Source of the DNA: Ramazzottius varieornatus
Lineage: Eukaryota > Tardigrada > Eutardigrada > Parachela > Ramazzottiidae
Length of the DNA stretch: 64,000 nucleotides
Reading direction: 5' to 3'
Assembly: GCA_001949185.1 (NCBI GenBank)
Contig: BDGG01000008.1
Coordinates: 1,547,648-1,611,647, forward strand
Shown: piece after piece, positions 46,426 to 60,034 of the stretch
Position numbering within the stretch: position 1 is the first letter of the stretch
How the letters are laid out: each line of letters starts with the position of its first letter
Notes under the pieces: model-generated
The model's input: the letters and a program-made list of their open reading frames with translations, nothing else
Database searches by the model: none
Told to the model about the DNA's origin: nothing
Program-made: the position numbers and the translations under genes

Positions 46426-47158
46426 TTCCGCGTATGTTGCATGTACTGTGTAGTGGAAAAAGTGCTCGAAATGTTCAGGCGTCCACTGAAACTGATTTTT
46501 ATTTTGGTTTTTTTTTTGTCCGACAAACAACGACGGCAGACTTTCGGCCCGCGGGTATCTCGAGACATAACATTGTTCCTTACCGTGAGTTTTCCGCCTC
46601 CGTACGTTACGGTGCGGTACGGTACGTCTGCTCGTGTTCACGCGGTCCACTAGATGTACACGCACGACGAGAGAATATGGGCCAGTGAAAATTATGGATC
46701 AGGCGGAAAAGACTGCGAAACACAATTTCAACCGGAGGAAAGTGTCAGAAAGTGCATTAGTGTGACTCAGTCGCGTACTTACATGCTTCCGTACCACCGT
46801 AGCGAAAAGGCCTGGTCCATCGTTTTTACTGGCCATAATTTCTCGTCGTGCGTGTACAGTACGCGTACCACTGCATGTTTCTTTGAGACTTTGACTCGCT
46901 GGCGACAAGGTAAATATGGAAAAAACAGTCGATCGCTGGCGTTGTACACCGAAGGTCGCAATCACAGCTGTTTGTTAAGGAAAACGCCCGGCAGCGTTTT
47001 ATTGCATGATCGTAATCCAAGTTGAATGTGTTTGGGTTCCGTTTCATTGTTGAACATGTTCTAAATCCTCAACTTATTCTTCTGTCGTTTTATCTCGTCC
47101 AAGTATCCCTCAGTTCCCGAACAAAAAGGACCTTTCAGCCACTAAGTTTCCGCTGAAA
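46426..47158. other. Upstream flank of the XDH/AOX-type gene
   Basis: No supported gene. The long ORFs here are antisense pairs without family resemblance. Confidence 0.45.
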
Positions 47159-50100
47159 ATGACGCCACCGGTGTCCGCTGACGTGCTGCCAGCGGAAGAG
47201 AAGATCACTGTAACCATCAATGGAGTCAAGTACAACGGTGAGTTCCGCAGTCCCTTGACTTTCTGCTCAAGGCCTCATTCTACCCGATCATTTTCTTCTA
47301 CAGTCCCTACAACCTTTTCGGAAGTGTCCTTGGCGACTTATGTCAGGCGCCATCTACATTTGACCGGGACCAAGTTGATGTGCCGCGAAGGCGGCTGCGG
47401 AATATGTACAGTTCACGTTGCGCATCCTGACGCAAGCGGACAGATCGTCCAACGCTCCATCAATTCCGTAAGTGAAGGAAAACGAGTCTGCCTTGTTTGC
47501 CCTAGTAGGGGCGGAACATCTGGTTGACCTCTCGACTTCTGAATACTGTTTAGTGTTTGTGCCCAATATTGTCATGCGATGGATGGGAAGTGACGACGGT
47601 GGAGGGAATCGGCAGCCAGGAGAAGCCCCATCCAGTCCAGCAAGCCTTGACAGACCATTACGGCACACAGTGCGGATTCTGCACACCTGGATGGATCATG
47701 ACCATGTACAGGTAAAGTACAGCCTTTGTGCTACTAAAGGTTTTTTGGGCGAGCCATCGCTTTATGCAAGTGCTCGTGCCAGCTTGATTGTTGGCTTATC
47801 GATGCAAAATTGTTGACTAAATTGTTCCCTCTGTAACCGGTTTTTACAGTCTACTGCAAAACAGTTCAGGGAGATCGTTAACCAAACAGCAAATCGAGAA
47901 CAATATGGACGGCAACTATTGTCGGTGCACCGGTACGTACTTGTCAAACCTGCATCCGTATGTTCAGTGCACCGCTAACCAGGGGACCAAGGTGACCCTG
48001 AGACCCCAAACTCCCACAAATTTTCAGGTTGATAGTACTGAAGCTTGGTCGATGTTTTAAGGTACTTTCAACTGCCGCTTAAAAGCATTTGGCCAGGGAG
48101 AAAATTTTGAAGTCAGAGGTCTCACATTGGTTTCAAGAGGGTTTCACGCGTTCAAAATTTTCTCCCTGGCCAAAGGTTTTTACCAGCAGTTGAAAGTACC
48201 TTGAAACATCAGCCAAGATGCAGTGCTATCGACGGAAAAAGTTGAGGGAAGTGTGGAGTGTCAGGTTTACCTTCGTCCCCATGTAAGCCTCTGTCGGTTG
48301 AGCACTAGACGCCTGACTGTTCTTCGTGTGCACTTAGGGTACCGTCCAATCTTGGACGCTTTCAAGACCTTCGCCCAAGACGGTGTTAATGCTAACGCAG
48401 CTGTCTGCGACCTCGAGGTAGGCACCTAGTTGCAACTCCGTTTTGGATCGACTTAAACGAAATCATCAGAAGTACGAGCGACAGCTCTGTCACGTAGTGT
48501 TATTTGAGCCTCTTTGCACAGTGCTTATTAGGATGTGGGTAGTAAGACTTGTAAGACGACTGGTGGACCTTGCCACGGAAAGTGCGCCGACTTCCGAGCT
48601 GGTTCACCATACGTGGCCGCACTTGCGATGGAAGCTGCCATGATTGCACCACCGTGGTACAAGCCGACAACGCTGGATGAACTGTACAAGAAGGCCGAAG
48701 AGCTGGCCGGCAAGAATGTTTACTATGTCGTGGGCCACACAGGAAAGGGCGTGTACAATGACTATCCATATGATGCCTACGTCGACTTGAAAGGTATTGC
48801 GGCCTTGTCCGGTGTGACCAAGACGGATAAAGTCCTGACCATCGCCGCCAACACTCCACTGACGGACGTCATTTCAACATTCAACCAGACGGCATCCACT
48901 TCCGGTTTCAAATACTTGACCACACTGGCTGCTATCATTAGCAAGACAGCTCATACTTCCGTCCGAAATGTACGTGAAGCTCTAAAGTTCCCTCTACTAG
49001 TTGGGACCGATCCGTCTTACTGAAAGAAACGTACTTCCAGGCTGGTTCGTGGGCCGGAAACCTGGCGTTGAAAAATCAACATCATGACTTTCCGTCAGAT
49101 ACATACACCGCTTTCACTATGGCTGGGACCCAGTTGATGATCGGTCCGGAGAACAAACTGTACAGTATGGAGGACTTTCTCACTTTCGATCTTAAGGGCA
49201 AATTCATCCTTCAGGCGCACTTTCCCACCTACTCGGATGACTACGTATTTCGTACCTATAAAATCATGCCAAGAGCCACGGTAAGCAAAAGATGATGAGA
49301 AAACGGACGCGTGCCAATGCTTGACAAGTCTTGCTTCAGAATGCCCACGCACTGGTGGAAGCTGGATTCCGAGCGAAGCTGGATAAGGGGCAACAGGGCC
49401 AAGTCGTCATCACCGAAAGACCGGCGCTAATTTTTGCAAACATCAACGATGAGTTTGTATGTTTCAATATATTTTTTTCCATCCAATATGAAGATTCGTG
49501 CTGCTGCAATTCTGGTCAGCTGAAGAGTATAGCATGACAATCAATCAACCATCCATCCGTTTTGTGGGTTGCAGGTCCATGCAAAAGCCACGGAGGATTT
49601 TCTGACAGGAAAGAACATCGCCGACCCGCAACTGCTGAAAGGTGCTTTGACCACGCTCCAAAACGAAGTCCAGCCCAAAGAAGATCCAGCCGAGGCTTCG
49701 GTAGAATACCGTCGCTCCTTGGCTGTCTCGTTGTTCTACAAGTTTGCGCTGGAGTTGGTCGGAGACTTGGCCGATGCCCGCTACAAAACGGCAGTGGGCT
49801 CGCTGGTTCGTCCGGTCTCTTCCGGAAGTCAGTCGTTCGAGACCAAGCAGGAAAACTGGCCAATCACACAAGCCATCCCTAAACTAGAGTCTATGGTTCA
49901 GTGTACCGGGGAAGCCAAATACATCAGCGATATCGAGACGGAAGGCATCCTTCGCGCGGCTTTCGTCCTGACGACCCAGGCCAACGCCTCGATATACCGG
50001 CTTGATGCAACCGCTGCGATGGTTCGTACCATTCTCTTCGTTACTATACAGCCCACGAGCAATGGAAGATAACAGTACCCGGTCTGACCGCTCTCCGTGA

Positions 50101-53100
50101 CGAGAACCGTTCTATCTTGCAGGCATTACCGGGAGTTTTGAGAGTGATCACAGCATCAGATGTCCCTGGAAAGAATGTAATCGGAACACCAGGTCGGACA
50201 CCAATCATGGGGGAGGAGATTCTGGCCACAACGCAATCTTACTACGCTGGCCAACCCGTCGCCATCGTTGTAGCAGGTGCGTACTTTCCGCCTCAAATTT
50301 CATAACACTGGTAACAGGCCAACAAAGCTATCCAAATTCTTATAAACCATATAAGAGGAACGCCAACTATCGTAGGAGATTTTTTTTCCTCCATTTTAGT
50401 TTCTCGGGAAATGGCAGAAGAAGGGGCGAAGTTGGTCAAGGTGGAGTACTTCAACGTACAAACACCCATACTGACTTGCCTAGACGCCATCAATTCTAAC
50501 TCGTTCCACGAGACAAAGATGAAGGATATCAACGTGGGAGATGCGGAGGTGGCGGTCAAGAACGCCGCAGTGTCGGTCGAGGGAAGTTTCGAGATGGGAG
50601 CGCAACAGCATTTCCACACCGAAACCATGGTATAGCCGTGGTCGTTTCCACCAAACAGTACTAATTTGCGGGGTTTGCCGGTCGAGTTTCTAAATACTGT
50701 ATGACAAGATGTATAGCTTCAACAACATATGACTGCAGGTGACGGTATGTTATCCAACCGAGGACGGAATGAACGTGGAAGCAGGAACCCAATTTATTGA
50801 TGGAACCCAGAGCGCCATTGCACAGGCCTGCGGTCTTGGCAAAAACAAGTACGCGCTTTCTATCATTCATGCTACCAATATCTGTTTAGCCATTCTAATT
50901 CAGACTTCTTTTCGTTTACAGAATCAACGTGACGGTAAAGAGAAACGGAGGTGGGTTTGGGGCCAAGGGCAGCCGTATCAACATTGTGGCTGCAGCTGTG
51001 GGGATTGCTGCCTTTGTTATGAAAAGGTAACGAAACGAAAAAGCCGACTTCCGCCCGTAAAGTACTTAAATCTGTTCCTCTAGCAAGCATGAAACCAAGC
51101 TTTCTAATGATACTAATTTCTCTGTTGTGGATACAGGCCAGTCAAAATGCACCAGAGCTTATGGGACAACTTCAAGTTGATCGGAAGACGACTACCATAC
51201 CTGATCAAGTACAAAGCCGGCACTGACGCTGCCGGAAAGTTAGCCGGCATTGTTTTAGATGTTTATGGCGACTGCGGTAACATTTGCAATCCAAGGCTAT
51301 TATCCTTACATTTCGTAAGTTTTTACTACATTCGGAACGAGAATTTCTTTATTGCAGGATATCAGCCATCAGCTTCAGTGATCGTCAACGGACTTCCGAA
51401 CTGGATCGACAACAGTAAGCTAACTGTTTCTGTAGATCGTCAAGCAAAATTGGACCACATACGCATTGGAATGGTCTGTTGTTTTTCCCAGTCTACTTTT
51501 CGCCGGCGTGGAAGGTTCGTTTACATGCCTGCAAAACCAACACTCCGCCGAATACTCATTGTCGAGCGCCAGGTATGAAGGCTGGTTTTCGCCGCGTGTT
51601 CGCATGCCCACCTCGATCGAGTGAAGAAGTGGTGTCTATTTTTACAGGAAGCACCGAAGGGATCTACATGACTGAATACGTCTTGCAACATTTGGCTTAC
51701 GCCTCCGGCAAGAATCCTGTTGACTTGAAGCGCCAGAACTTTCTCAAGAATGGCGACAACCTGCTGGAGGGCGCCACCATCAAAGACTGCAACATTGGAC
51801 CCCTCACGGAACAACTGATGTCCAGTGCTTCCTATAACGATCGAGCAGTCGCCGTTGACCAGTTCAACAAGGATAACCGATGGCGGAAACGTGGCATTTC
51901 TGTGGTGCCGATGAGGTTTGCCGTGCACTGGAGGAACGGAAATTATAACTGTCTGGTGGCTATTTTTCACGAAGGTGGCACCATTGCCGTCACCCACGGT
52001 GGAATCGAGCTTGGTCAAGGCATAAACACAAAGGTGGGTATTCGACGAATGTTTGGGTTGAAAAGGGTTGCCGTATCAAAGTTTGTAACAAGGGAACATT
52101 TTGCGCAGGTTGTCCAAGTGATCGCCTATGAACTGGGTGTGGAGATGAGCCGAATTCAGGTCCAGCCAACAATGGCAATTACCAACGCCAACGCCAGAGG
52201 GACATATGGCAGTATTTCCACGGAACTGGTGTGTCTGGTACGTTGGGCGTTGATAATTTATCCACCGCATATACTTACTGTAGAGGCAAGATGATCATGG
52301 AAGGCCTCTCTTTCATACCCCTTTTTCCACATTGTAGTCCGCCATTGAATGCTGCCGACAGCTGAACGATCGCCTAAAACCGGTGAAGGACGCGAATCCC
52401 AACGTAAAATGGGAAGACCTCATCGAGACTTGTTACAAGCAAGGAATAGATCTGTCTGCGAGAACATGGTGAGCCAAGTTGGACAACAGATCCAACCCTC
52501 ATCCAACCCGACAACATTCGTACAGTAGCCGCAGTAAGAAGTAGGATACAGTACTTCATGCATTTTTTCCAGGACAAATCCAAAGCCCGAAGAGCCTCTT
52601 GTCTACAACACTTATTGCGCCATGTGCACCGAGGTCGAAGTCGATATTCTGACTGGAGAGTCTCACGTTCTTCGTCTCGACTGCCTATACGACTGCGGTG
52701 AAAGTATCTCACCCTACATCGGTAAGGCATGATATGAATATGACAGGTTAATTGTTTTACTGTGGAGGTTAACCATGCCCGTGGACGTGGTACTTTACAG
52801 ATATCGGGCAAGTTGAGGGAGGCACCATTATGGGTTTGGGCTATTACATGACCGAGGAGGTTCGCTTCCATCCGAAGACGGGGCAAAACTTGACGTTTGG
52901 CACATGGAAATACAAGCCGCCTTTCGCAAAGGACATTCCCATCGACTTCCGGGTGGCTCTTTTGAAGAATGCACCCAATCCCAGTGGAGTTCTTCGAAGC
53001 AAACGTAACGATAGCTTTCATCTAACTCTAATGTATATTGTTGAACTTGTTGTCGTGTTTCAATATGTTGTCGCCCCTCTAGTGATGCAAGAACCTCCGC

Positions 53101-53330
53101 TTTGCGCCACGGCGTCAGTAGTTTTCGCTTTGAGACAGGCTATTCAAGCTAGTCGGACGGAAGCAGGAAAGAACGACTGGTTTCCCAATGGTATGTAGTC
53201 CATCCAGCGCTTCTTACTCTCCGACTGATTTTGGTTGAAACGGAAATTGTTTGCAGACGTCCCGATGACGGTGGAACGAGTGCAACAGTACGCGCAGACG
53301 CAGCTGGCGGACCTCGTGTACAAACCGTGA
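47159..53330 (+). CDS. Xanthine dehydrogenase / aldehyde oxidase family molybdo-flavoenzyme
   Basis: Twenty-three exons, first 47159-47237, last 53257-53330. All phases close, giving 1287 aa (XDH about 1330). Order: 2Fe-2S domain 1 (GTKLMCREGGCGICTVHV), 2Fe-2S domain 2 (QCGFCTPGWIMTMYS ... NMDGNYCRCTGYRPI), FAD domain (NAGSWAGNLALKN, FTMAGTQL), then Moco domains with MGAQQHFHTETM, GGGFGAKGSR, RAPGSTEGIYMTE, GGIELGQGINTK, GQVEGGTIMGLGYYMTEE and QEPPLCATASVVFALRQAI. The catalytic Glu of the EPP motif is kept. Where XDH has GQEHFYLE this protein has AQQHFHTE, so purine preference is doubtful. Other introns are short; intron 4 holds a fold-back element. Confidence 0.9.
48044..48218. mobile_element. 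Fold-back element in XDH/AOX intron 4
   Basis: CTTGGTCGATGTTTTAAGG, TACTTTCAACTGC, TTTGGCCAGGGAGAAAATTT at the left (about 66 bp) is mirrored by AAATTTTCTCCCTGGCCAAA, GCAGTTGAAAGTA, CCTTGAAACATCAGCCAAG at the right. The loop is about 40 bp. Confidence 0.85.
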
Positions 53331-53986
53331 AGAGAACAGGCGAAATCGCTGGTACGCTCGTACTTGTTGCTCTTTCAGCATGCGTATGCCGTAACCCTGT
53401 TCTGAGTCTGGGACACGATGCAATAGTTTTCAAACAGTCCATGATAAAGATGCAATGCTTCAATTATTATTCCCTTACATCCCGATAATCTCGTCAGCTT
53501 CCGTCAGGGTTGGCCTCTCCACTCCACTCGAGATGCTTTTTTGATTCCTTGCTAATTTTTACAGTAGCTTATCGCAATGGATCAGAAATTCGGAATACAT
53601 AGCTGATCAGAAAATAGCCGGGAGAAAGTATGTGTACAAGGAAAGCCATGGAAGAAGTGAAATCCTTATTACTGACGCATCGATCAAGTCACCATGCGTG
53701 TAGCGCATGCATAGTCTATGTGACCTCTGTTTCTGTTCTCGACAATTTTTCGTAGCCATAAATTGTTGTCTGAATCATTGATTGTTTCTGGAAATAATAT
53801 ATCGAATAATCCAGAATGACCAGTCTCATCGGCTATCATGCGTAACAACAACGCACGTGTAACAAACGCTTAGATATCACAGATAATCCATTAAAGGAAA
53901 CCTTTCGCAATAAACTCGAACCAATATCTCTGTAGTCTTGACATCAAACCTGTGCAACGTCAAGCATTGCAGGGCGGAAGTATCAA
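53331..53986. other. Convergent intergenic region, nothing recognised
   Basis: 3' flanks of the XDH/AOX-type gene (+) and guanylyl cyclase (-). No gene seen. Confidence 0.5.
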
Positions 53987-56900
53987 TCACAGTTCCTCGA
54001 AGGTAAACTGTCGGCGTACTCCATCTTTCGGGCTGCCGGCCGCCGGCATCTGTTCATCCAGGAGCTTTTGAAGTTCCCGGCCTTTGATTATCAACGTCTC
54101 GTCGATCCTACCGATAAACACACTGTCAGTGAATACCAAGTCTTGAAATCGTTGGTGCTACCGATATGCGCCTTTCTTACCCGTGATTTTCCCCTGTATC
54201 AGGCGCAGGTGTCGGTAGGTCTTTATTAAAGCCTTCCTTGCCCTCCAACCAATACGTCTGCATCTCACCTTTTCCTTTCACGAACGTCATACCACGAAAG
54301 ACCATCTTATAGCCGCCCAACTGCGTCAATCTCTCGTGTGTGGAAGAACTAAGGTGAATCCGGTATGCCCTGCTGGTCGACTCCATTCGGGAGGCCGTGT
54401 TTACCGTATCGCCGAACTGCAAAAACAACCCGTGGAGAGTGTGACTTGCAGATTCCATGAATGACAACAACAGCTTGAGGTCCTTCAGAGAGAAAAACGA
54501 TATCTTTAGGTACACATACCAGACAATAGCGCGGCATGGTCAGGCCGACAACACCTAGAAAAAAGTAACAGTGTTTTGTTCAGCGAAATGTAATTACCGC
54601 ATTACTTCAAGTACTGTGAACCCAGTCCGAATTTAATTTTACGGCTTACTAACAGCATACGGGCTGCGCCAAATGATTTCGACCAGATCTTTTTCGTAAT
54701 TGGCGCACACTTCGGTCTTTAACACCGAGGACGTGCGGTAATTAGAAAAAGCGAAAATTCTAAACGGTTTTCTCTCCAAATGGCGCATATCTGCAGTCGA
54801 TAACAACAGAAAGTTGCGCCACTTGAGACAACGATCTGATTTCCTTCATTTGCCGTCGTCACATGTAGAATGCGATAAACTCACCCGCAGCGCAGGACCC
54901 AGTGTGAATGCCGATACGTAACAACAAAGGGACGTCGTATAAATGGCGGATCTTGAACTTGCCGCATTGGTGTAACAGTTCGAGAGCCACGGAAGCAATT
55001 TCGCCGGTGTGTCTGTCACCGTTGGGTACGGGCAAACCACTAACGACCATGTAAGCATCGCCGATCGTTTCAACCTGTGCAGGATATTAAGGATTGTAAT
55101 CAACGATTTCTAAATTTGTAACTAGACCTCAAGGATTTCCTCGGCTGAATTACATACCTTGTAAACGTCGTAATAGGATAAGGTCGTGTCGAATAGGGTG
55201 TAGAGGTTATTAAGTAAATTTACCACTTCCATCGGATTGCTGTAAAGTGAGAACAAATTCGAGGAAATACTCCCAAAGCACGTGATGCAATATTTATTGG
55301 TCGAGCTCAGTTAGTTCCTTCCAGATGGGAATTTTACCTGTAGGCAGAGATGGTCGTGAAGCCCACAATGTCAGAGAAATATATGGTGACTTCTTCGAAG
55401 GTTTCCGGTTCGATGGCTTGTCCCGTTTTTAGCTTTTCTGCCACGGACCTTCAAAATTGGAAGTTGTGCTAGACAAGACTTTCACAGTAGGAGAGGAAGC
55501 TTCGAACGTACTGTGGCATCATTCGGAATAGTAGCTGGTCCGTTTTCTTCTTTTCTTCGTTGAGCTCTTCGGTGCGTTCGTGGATCAATTCTTCCAGGTT
55601 ATTGCTGTATTTCTCCAGCATGACAAACATTGCATCGACAATGTTAACCTTGCTGCAAGCAAAAACTTGCGTTGCAAAGGCGAATCATTAAGCCCTAAAC
55701 GTTGAGAAGGGCGTTTTTAATGAGACACTCCCGAAGCAAATCTCGTGTTGGATCATTATTTCTACATCATTATCAAGAACAGGAAGGATTAAATTTTTGA
55801 AAATTTTTGGGCAATGTGACGTTTACCAGCAGGCGCTGGTCAGTTGCTAACCGTTTCTTTGTGGGACTGATCACCACTTGCGCCACAAAAAAAATTCCAG
55901 CGTCTGGTAACATCTTTAATTCTTCCTTGTCAGGTTAGAAAGAATAGGTGGCCTACCGCGCGACAGCGTTCACCAAGAGAACTCGCGCTTCTACACCGAA
56001 ATGCTTTGAACACGTACCGGCCTTGACTCAGTGCTTTCATTTTCGTATTTAGTTGATCGGCAGTTGGCCTCATTTCAGGGTTCTCGGCCCAGCATTCCTT
56101 CATCAGCTTGATAGCTTCCGGAACTGCAGCTTGATTGGGCACGTGTGGGCGTAAGAGCGGTGGCGGATGTCCAACTTTGTGAATAATCTCTGCAATACAA
56201 ACAAACCTTTATTACTGCCAACTTGTACATAATGCAGAACGGTACTTGGCACACAGAATCAAAACTCGTAAAACTTGTGCGAAATCTGAAATATTAATCT
56301 TCACCAAATATTAAAGACACAATATGTACGTTCTTCTGTTCCCTTTCCTAACGGAAATTAAGACGATGGCAGGAGATTCAGCCATATCTTCATTTCAAGT
56401 GGCGCACTTTTTCACAGTTATTGTCTGATAGTGTGCGCCACTTGGAGAAGCGAACTCATCGACTGCTCAATTGGCGCATAGTTTCACTGTGGTTAACTGG
56501 GGGGAATTGCGCCGCTTGAAAGTGATTTGGGTGAAAATAATCGTTTGCCATCGATCGTAATGTTTACAGCCAAGACCGATATACCTTTAGGTGACAAGTC
56601 GACAGTACAAAAAGGACGGCCACGCATGATGAGCTCCTGCATGATGATGCCAAAGCTGTAAATGTCGGCCTTGGGCGAACCCTCGGTCAGGAGCGCTGGA
56701 TTACGAAGAACTTCCGGCGCGGTCCACAGAAGCTGTTCGTCGCCCATGGCCAACTTGTCCACCGCCGTCTTGTGATGATCATTGTTCATACTCGCTTCAA
56801 CACGACCGATACCGTAGTCGGTGACCTTTAGTGTCCATCGATTATCGATGACACATTTGCGCGAAGTTAACCGCCCATGAAATCGTAATGGCGAATTATG

Positions 56901-59900
56901 AATTGTTTTCAGGCCGCGGACCAGGTCTGTCAGGAAGGAGAGCTTGAAAGCCCAATCCAGCTTTATTTCTTCCTTGTCGATTAAGTCCATCAGACTGCCG
57001 CGTGAGCAATATTCAAAGACAACAGCAGGTGGACGGAAGGGCACGGCGTGGCCGATGAAGAAACCCACCACTGAATTGATGTTGTCGCCACGCAAGTCAC
57101 GCAGATTGGTGATCAATGCTAGTGTCGGCCCTTTTAACTGGAAATTCTTTGTGTGAATGAACCGCAAGAAGACGAGCTCGCCCTGAAAATAAAAACCCAG
57201 TCTGCTTAGTAAGCCGCCGCCAACGAAACACTTCTTTTTCCGGCTCTCAAAGAACCTACTGTATTCCCTCGATGGCTCTGCGCAATCACGTGACATGTCG
57301 TAAATATTACGTGGCGGGGATAGAAATATCTATGCCTTCAATGAAAACGTTACTCTCCAGTAAAGTGTAGTGGTGGGCAACAATCAAACAATCAGTGCTA
57401 TCTGTGTGGGTGTAATTTACTGCCATGATCAAGTACTGCGCAGAACCATCGAGGGAATACAGTATGTCAGTCTAATATTCCCTAAGCCTCCTGGAGTTTT
57501 GAAAACCGAGAGTATGTTTATACCTATGAACCATTTTTAGAGCCATGTTTGGCTTTCGATGGAAGCCACCACCGACTTCATAAAGTCCTTCGGGCGACCG
57601 CTCTGGAATCAGGAACGTTTGTTGTCCCTCACTCAGTTCGTTATGGTTACGTGTCAACATCCCACTGAGGTTTCGAGCAATAGTGATATTAAAGCCGGAA
57701 ATGGTCCGTGCGTTTTGTAGTAAATTTAAAAGAATGTGACTGTAATTATACACCTTGTTATTTGTAAATAAGGACAAAAGAACCTACATTGAACTTGGCG
57801 TAATTATCTCCATGTGACAATCCCAGCTCTTGTGCGCCGCTGCTACCGCCGGTACGAATAGAGGCCATGGATTTTCCCACATCCGCATGGCCATTCGCTA
57901 CCTTTCCATTGGGAAGGTTGTTGCTGGTGCCGTTTGATGTGAGAGATAAGCTCGTATTTGTTCTCTTTGCGATGGGCGTTAGGTCGTCGTTTTCGAGGTA
58001 GAACTTTACTCGGTCCTTGGCTGCGTGGGTCTTTAAGTAGTGTTGTCTGCTCAAACATAAAAACGGATTAGCATGGACTCGCCCTAAGCATTCTGATCCG
58101 ATAAGTCCCTTGAGCTTTCGTTATTTTCAACGTGCAAGACATATTCGGAATTCCACTGTTTTAAATTTTCGCTGTCTGGTGGTCGGCGCCGCGGCAAACA
58201 GGACTTGGTGGTGGAAAAAAATAATTGAATGTATGGCCCATGACGTCACGATCGACTGATCGTTGACTGTCAGTTTAAGCGAACCCGCATAATCCTACAA
58301 GGCGGCTCCATGGGTGCGACGTACGTACACGGCTTATGTTACGGCTCGGCTCGTGACGTAAGGGCCGACGTTGCCGTTCTTCGACTGATTTCCTACGAAG
58401 TCGAGTTCGCCGGGGCACCGGTGATGGTGGAGCAACTGGAAGCTCGGTGAAAAAGCTCGACAACATCATTTTTTCAAAGCGGCGCATACTTACAGCCCCT
58501 AACACCGAGAACGCGCGCCACTTAGGAAATCGACAAGTGGTACGCACCAACGGCCACTACACTGTAAGCATGCGCCACTTGGAAACTCGGCCAGATCACT
58601 TTTCGGGGTGGCGAACGCTGCCGGCCGCTAACGCTGGGAGTGTGCGCCACTTGGGTAGATAATCTTGTCGAGTTTCCTCGCAAAGTTTCCAACCAGTACA
58701 CGCGGCCAAACCCCGTGAAGAACTGGTACAATGGAAATCTGAGGGAGACCTTGAGGCCAAATGAGATTGCCGGATTACCGTGAGTAAAGTGCGGCAGCCG
58801 CCATGAGGACGAGGGCTAGTATGACGCCGATGGCGATGGGAAGATAAACGGTCAAAGCTTCGGAAGTGGGCGCAGCATCCTCATCTCCGCCGAGGAAGAT
58901 CCCTAGACTATCGTTAAAATAATCGTCTTGGAAGTGATAGCCTAACTGCCAGCTCTCGCCCAGGGTTGTGTTCGCTGTAAGATCTGCTTGTGTCGGAGTA
59001 CTCCTGTTAACGTTAGTCTGAGGACTGTTCGGGAGCGAAGAAAATTCGACCGGTTGGTGAATGTTAGGTATCACATCAACCCGTAATCTGTGCACTGCTT
59101 CCGTTTCATTGGTGTCGAGATGACGCACCTCGGTGACTTTCCATGACCGCAGCTGAACAAACTTGCCAGGTGCAATAGGCACGATATTGGCAAGGTGGTG
59201 AAAATCACGAACGACGGCTACAAGATCGTTATGCTGCGGACGACTCGCTGAATTCGAAGAAACGTTTGTAAGCTCTGGACGATCCAACAAGACAGAAGCT
59301 ATCGAGAAACTATTCCGCACATCCTGAAACAAAATCGGTCTGCGCGAACACTAACTGGGCTGAAAGGGTTCGATGTACCAACCTCGACGAAAAGGTCACT
59401 CGTGGCATTGGACGGTGAAGAATATTGTAGGAGTGTTAGCATGTTTGTGCTGTTGGTGAGTCTCATCATATTTGAAGACCTTTTTATTGCAGTTAGGGAA
59501 CCGGAAGTCGAAGCGGTGTCTTTGACGAATATAACAATTTGTCTGCTTGAGTTGAGGCGGATCACAGGGAAGCTATCTAAGTCCGAGGCACTAAGGCACA
59601 TTAAGTAATCTGGAGAAGTAGAGAAATCAACAGTCAGTTCCAAGCAAGCGAATGTTGGGTTGATCATGGGCTTACAGGCGGATGAAGGTAGGTTTAGAGT
59701 CGCGGTAGAGTCCAATGGAAGGTCGTAATACTGATCGATGATTTTGGAGTTGTCGCGCAGAAGATGATTGGATATGTCCGAACAGGAAGGCGATGAAACC
59801 AGCCGCGGCGGTGGTTTGCTCCACTTCTTCCGCCTATGCAGGTGATGAACTATCTGCGCAGGAAACCATGCAGGCACCGACATCTGTATTATGGTTAAGT

Positions 59901-59949
59901 TATCGACTTTGTACTCGGATGTTGCCAGTTGTGAATTGGAGTTTACGAC
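53987..59949 (-). CDS. Receptor guanylyl cyclase (N-terminal end unresolved)
   Basis: Minus-strand exons include 59949-59383, 59323-58779, 58049-57788, one ending near 57524, 57182-56585, 56189-56018, and about seven more to the stop at 53987. The ectodomain is rich in N-glycosylation sites and shows no ANF-type motifs I can recognise. The membrane helix [20 protein letters not shown] is followed by RRQHYLK across the 58778-58050 intron (CG|C phase). Kinase homology domain: [35 protein letters not shown], so it lacks HRD and DFG and is a pseudokinase. Dimer helix [20 protein letters not shown]. Cyclase: [27 protein letters not shown] and [16 protein letters not shown]. Metal Asp residues and the Glu/Cys guanine selectors are present. 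Makes cGMP at the membrane. The junction between 57788 and 57524 is not resolved. Confidence 0.85.
54678..54853. repeat. Palindromic elements in a cyclase intron
   Basis: Two partial units: TTGGCGCACACTTCGGT/ACGTGCGGTAATT and AAATGGCGCATATCTGCAGT/TTGCGCCACTTGAG, within outer arms TTCGACCAGATC and GATCTGATTTCC. Confidence 0.7.
56388..56520. repeat. Palindromic elements in a cyclase intron
   Basis: TTTCAAGTGGCGCACTTTTT and GTGTGCGCCACTTGGAGAAG form one unit. A second, looser pair (AATTGGCGCATAG/AATTGCGCCGCTTG) follows. Confidence 0.75.
58453..58675. repeat. Cluster of palindromic elements in a cyclase intron
   Basis: At least two complete units side by side: AAAGCGGCGCATACTTACAG/CGCGCGCCACTTAGG and GGGGTGGCGAACGCTG/TGTGCGCCACTTGGG, bounded by AAGCTCGACAACATC and AATCTTGTCGAGTTTCC. 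Confidence 0.8.
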
Positions 59950-60034
59950 CTGAAAAAGCAAACTTTGATTCTTGAAAAATTCTTCCGTATATAAGAAGCC
60001 CGCAAACGAACCGAACATGCTGGTCAAGCAGGGC

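Noticed and set aside
47472-47816. 114-aa plus-strand ORF overlapping XDH exon 3
   Set aside because: Wrong frame; the iron-sulfur exon reads in another frame with conserved cysteines.
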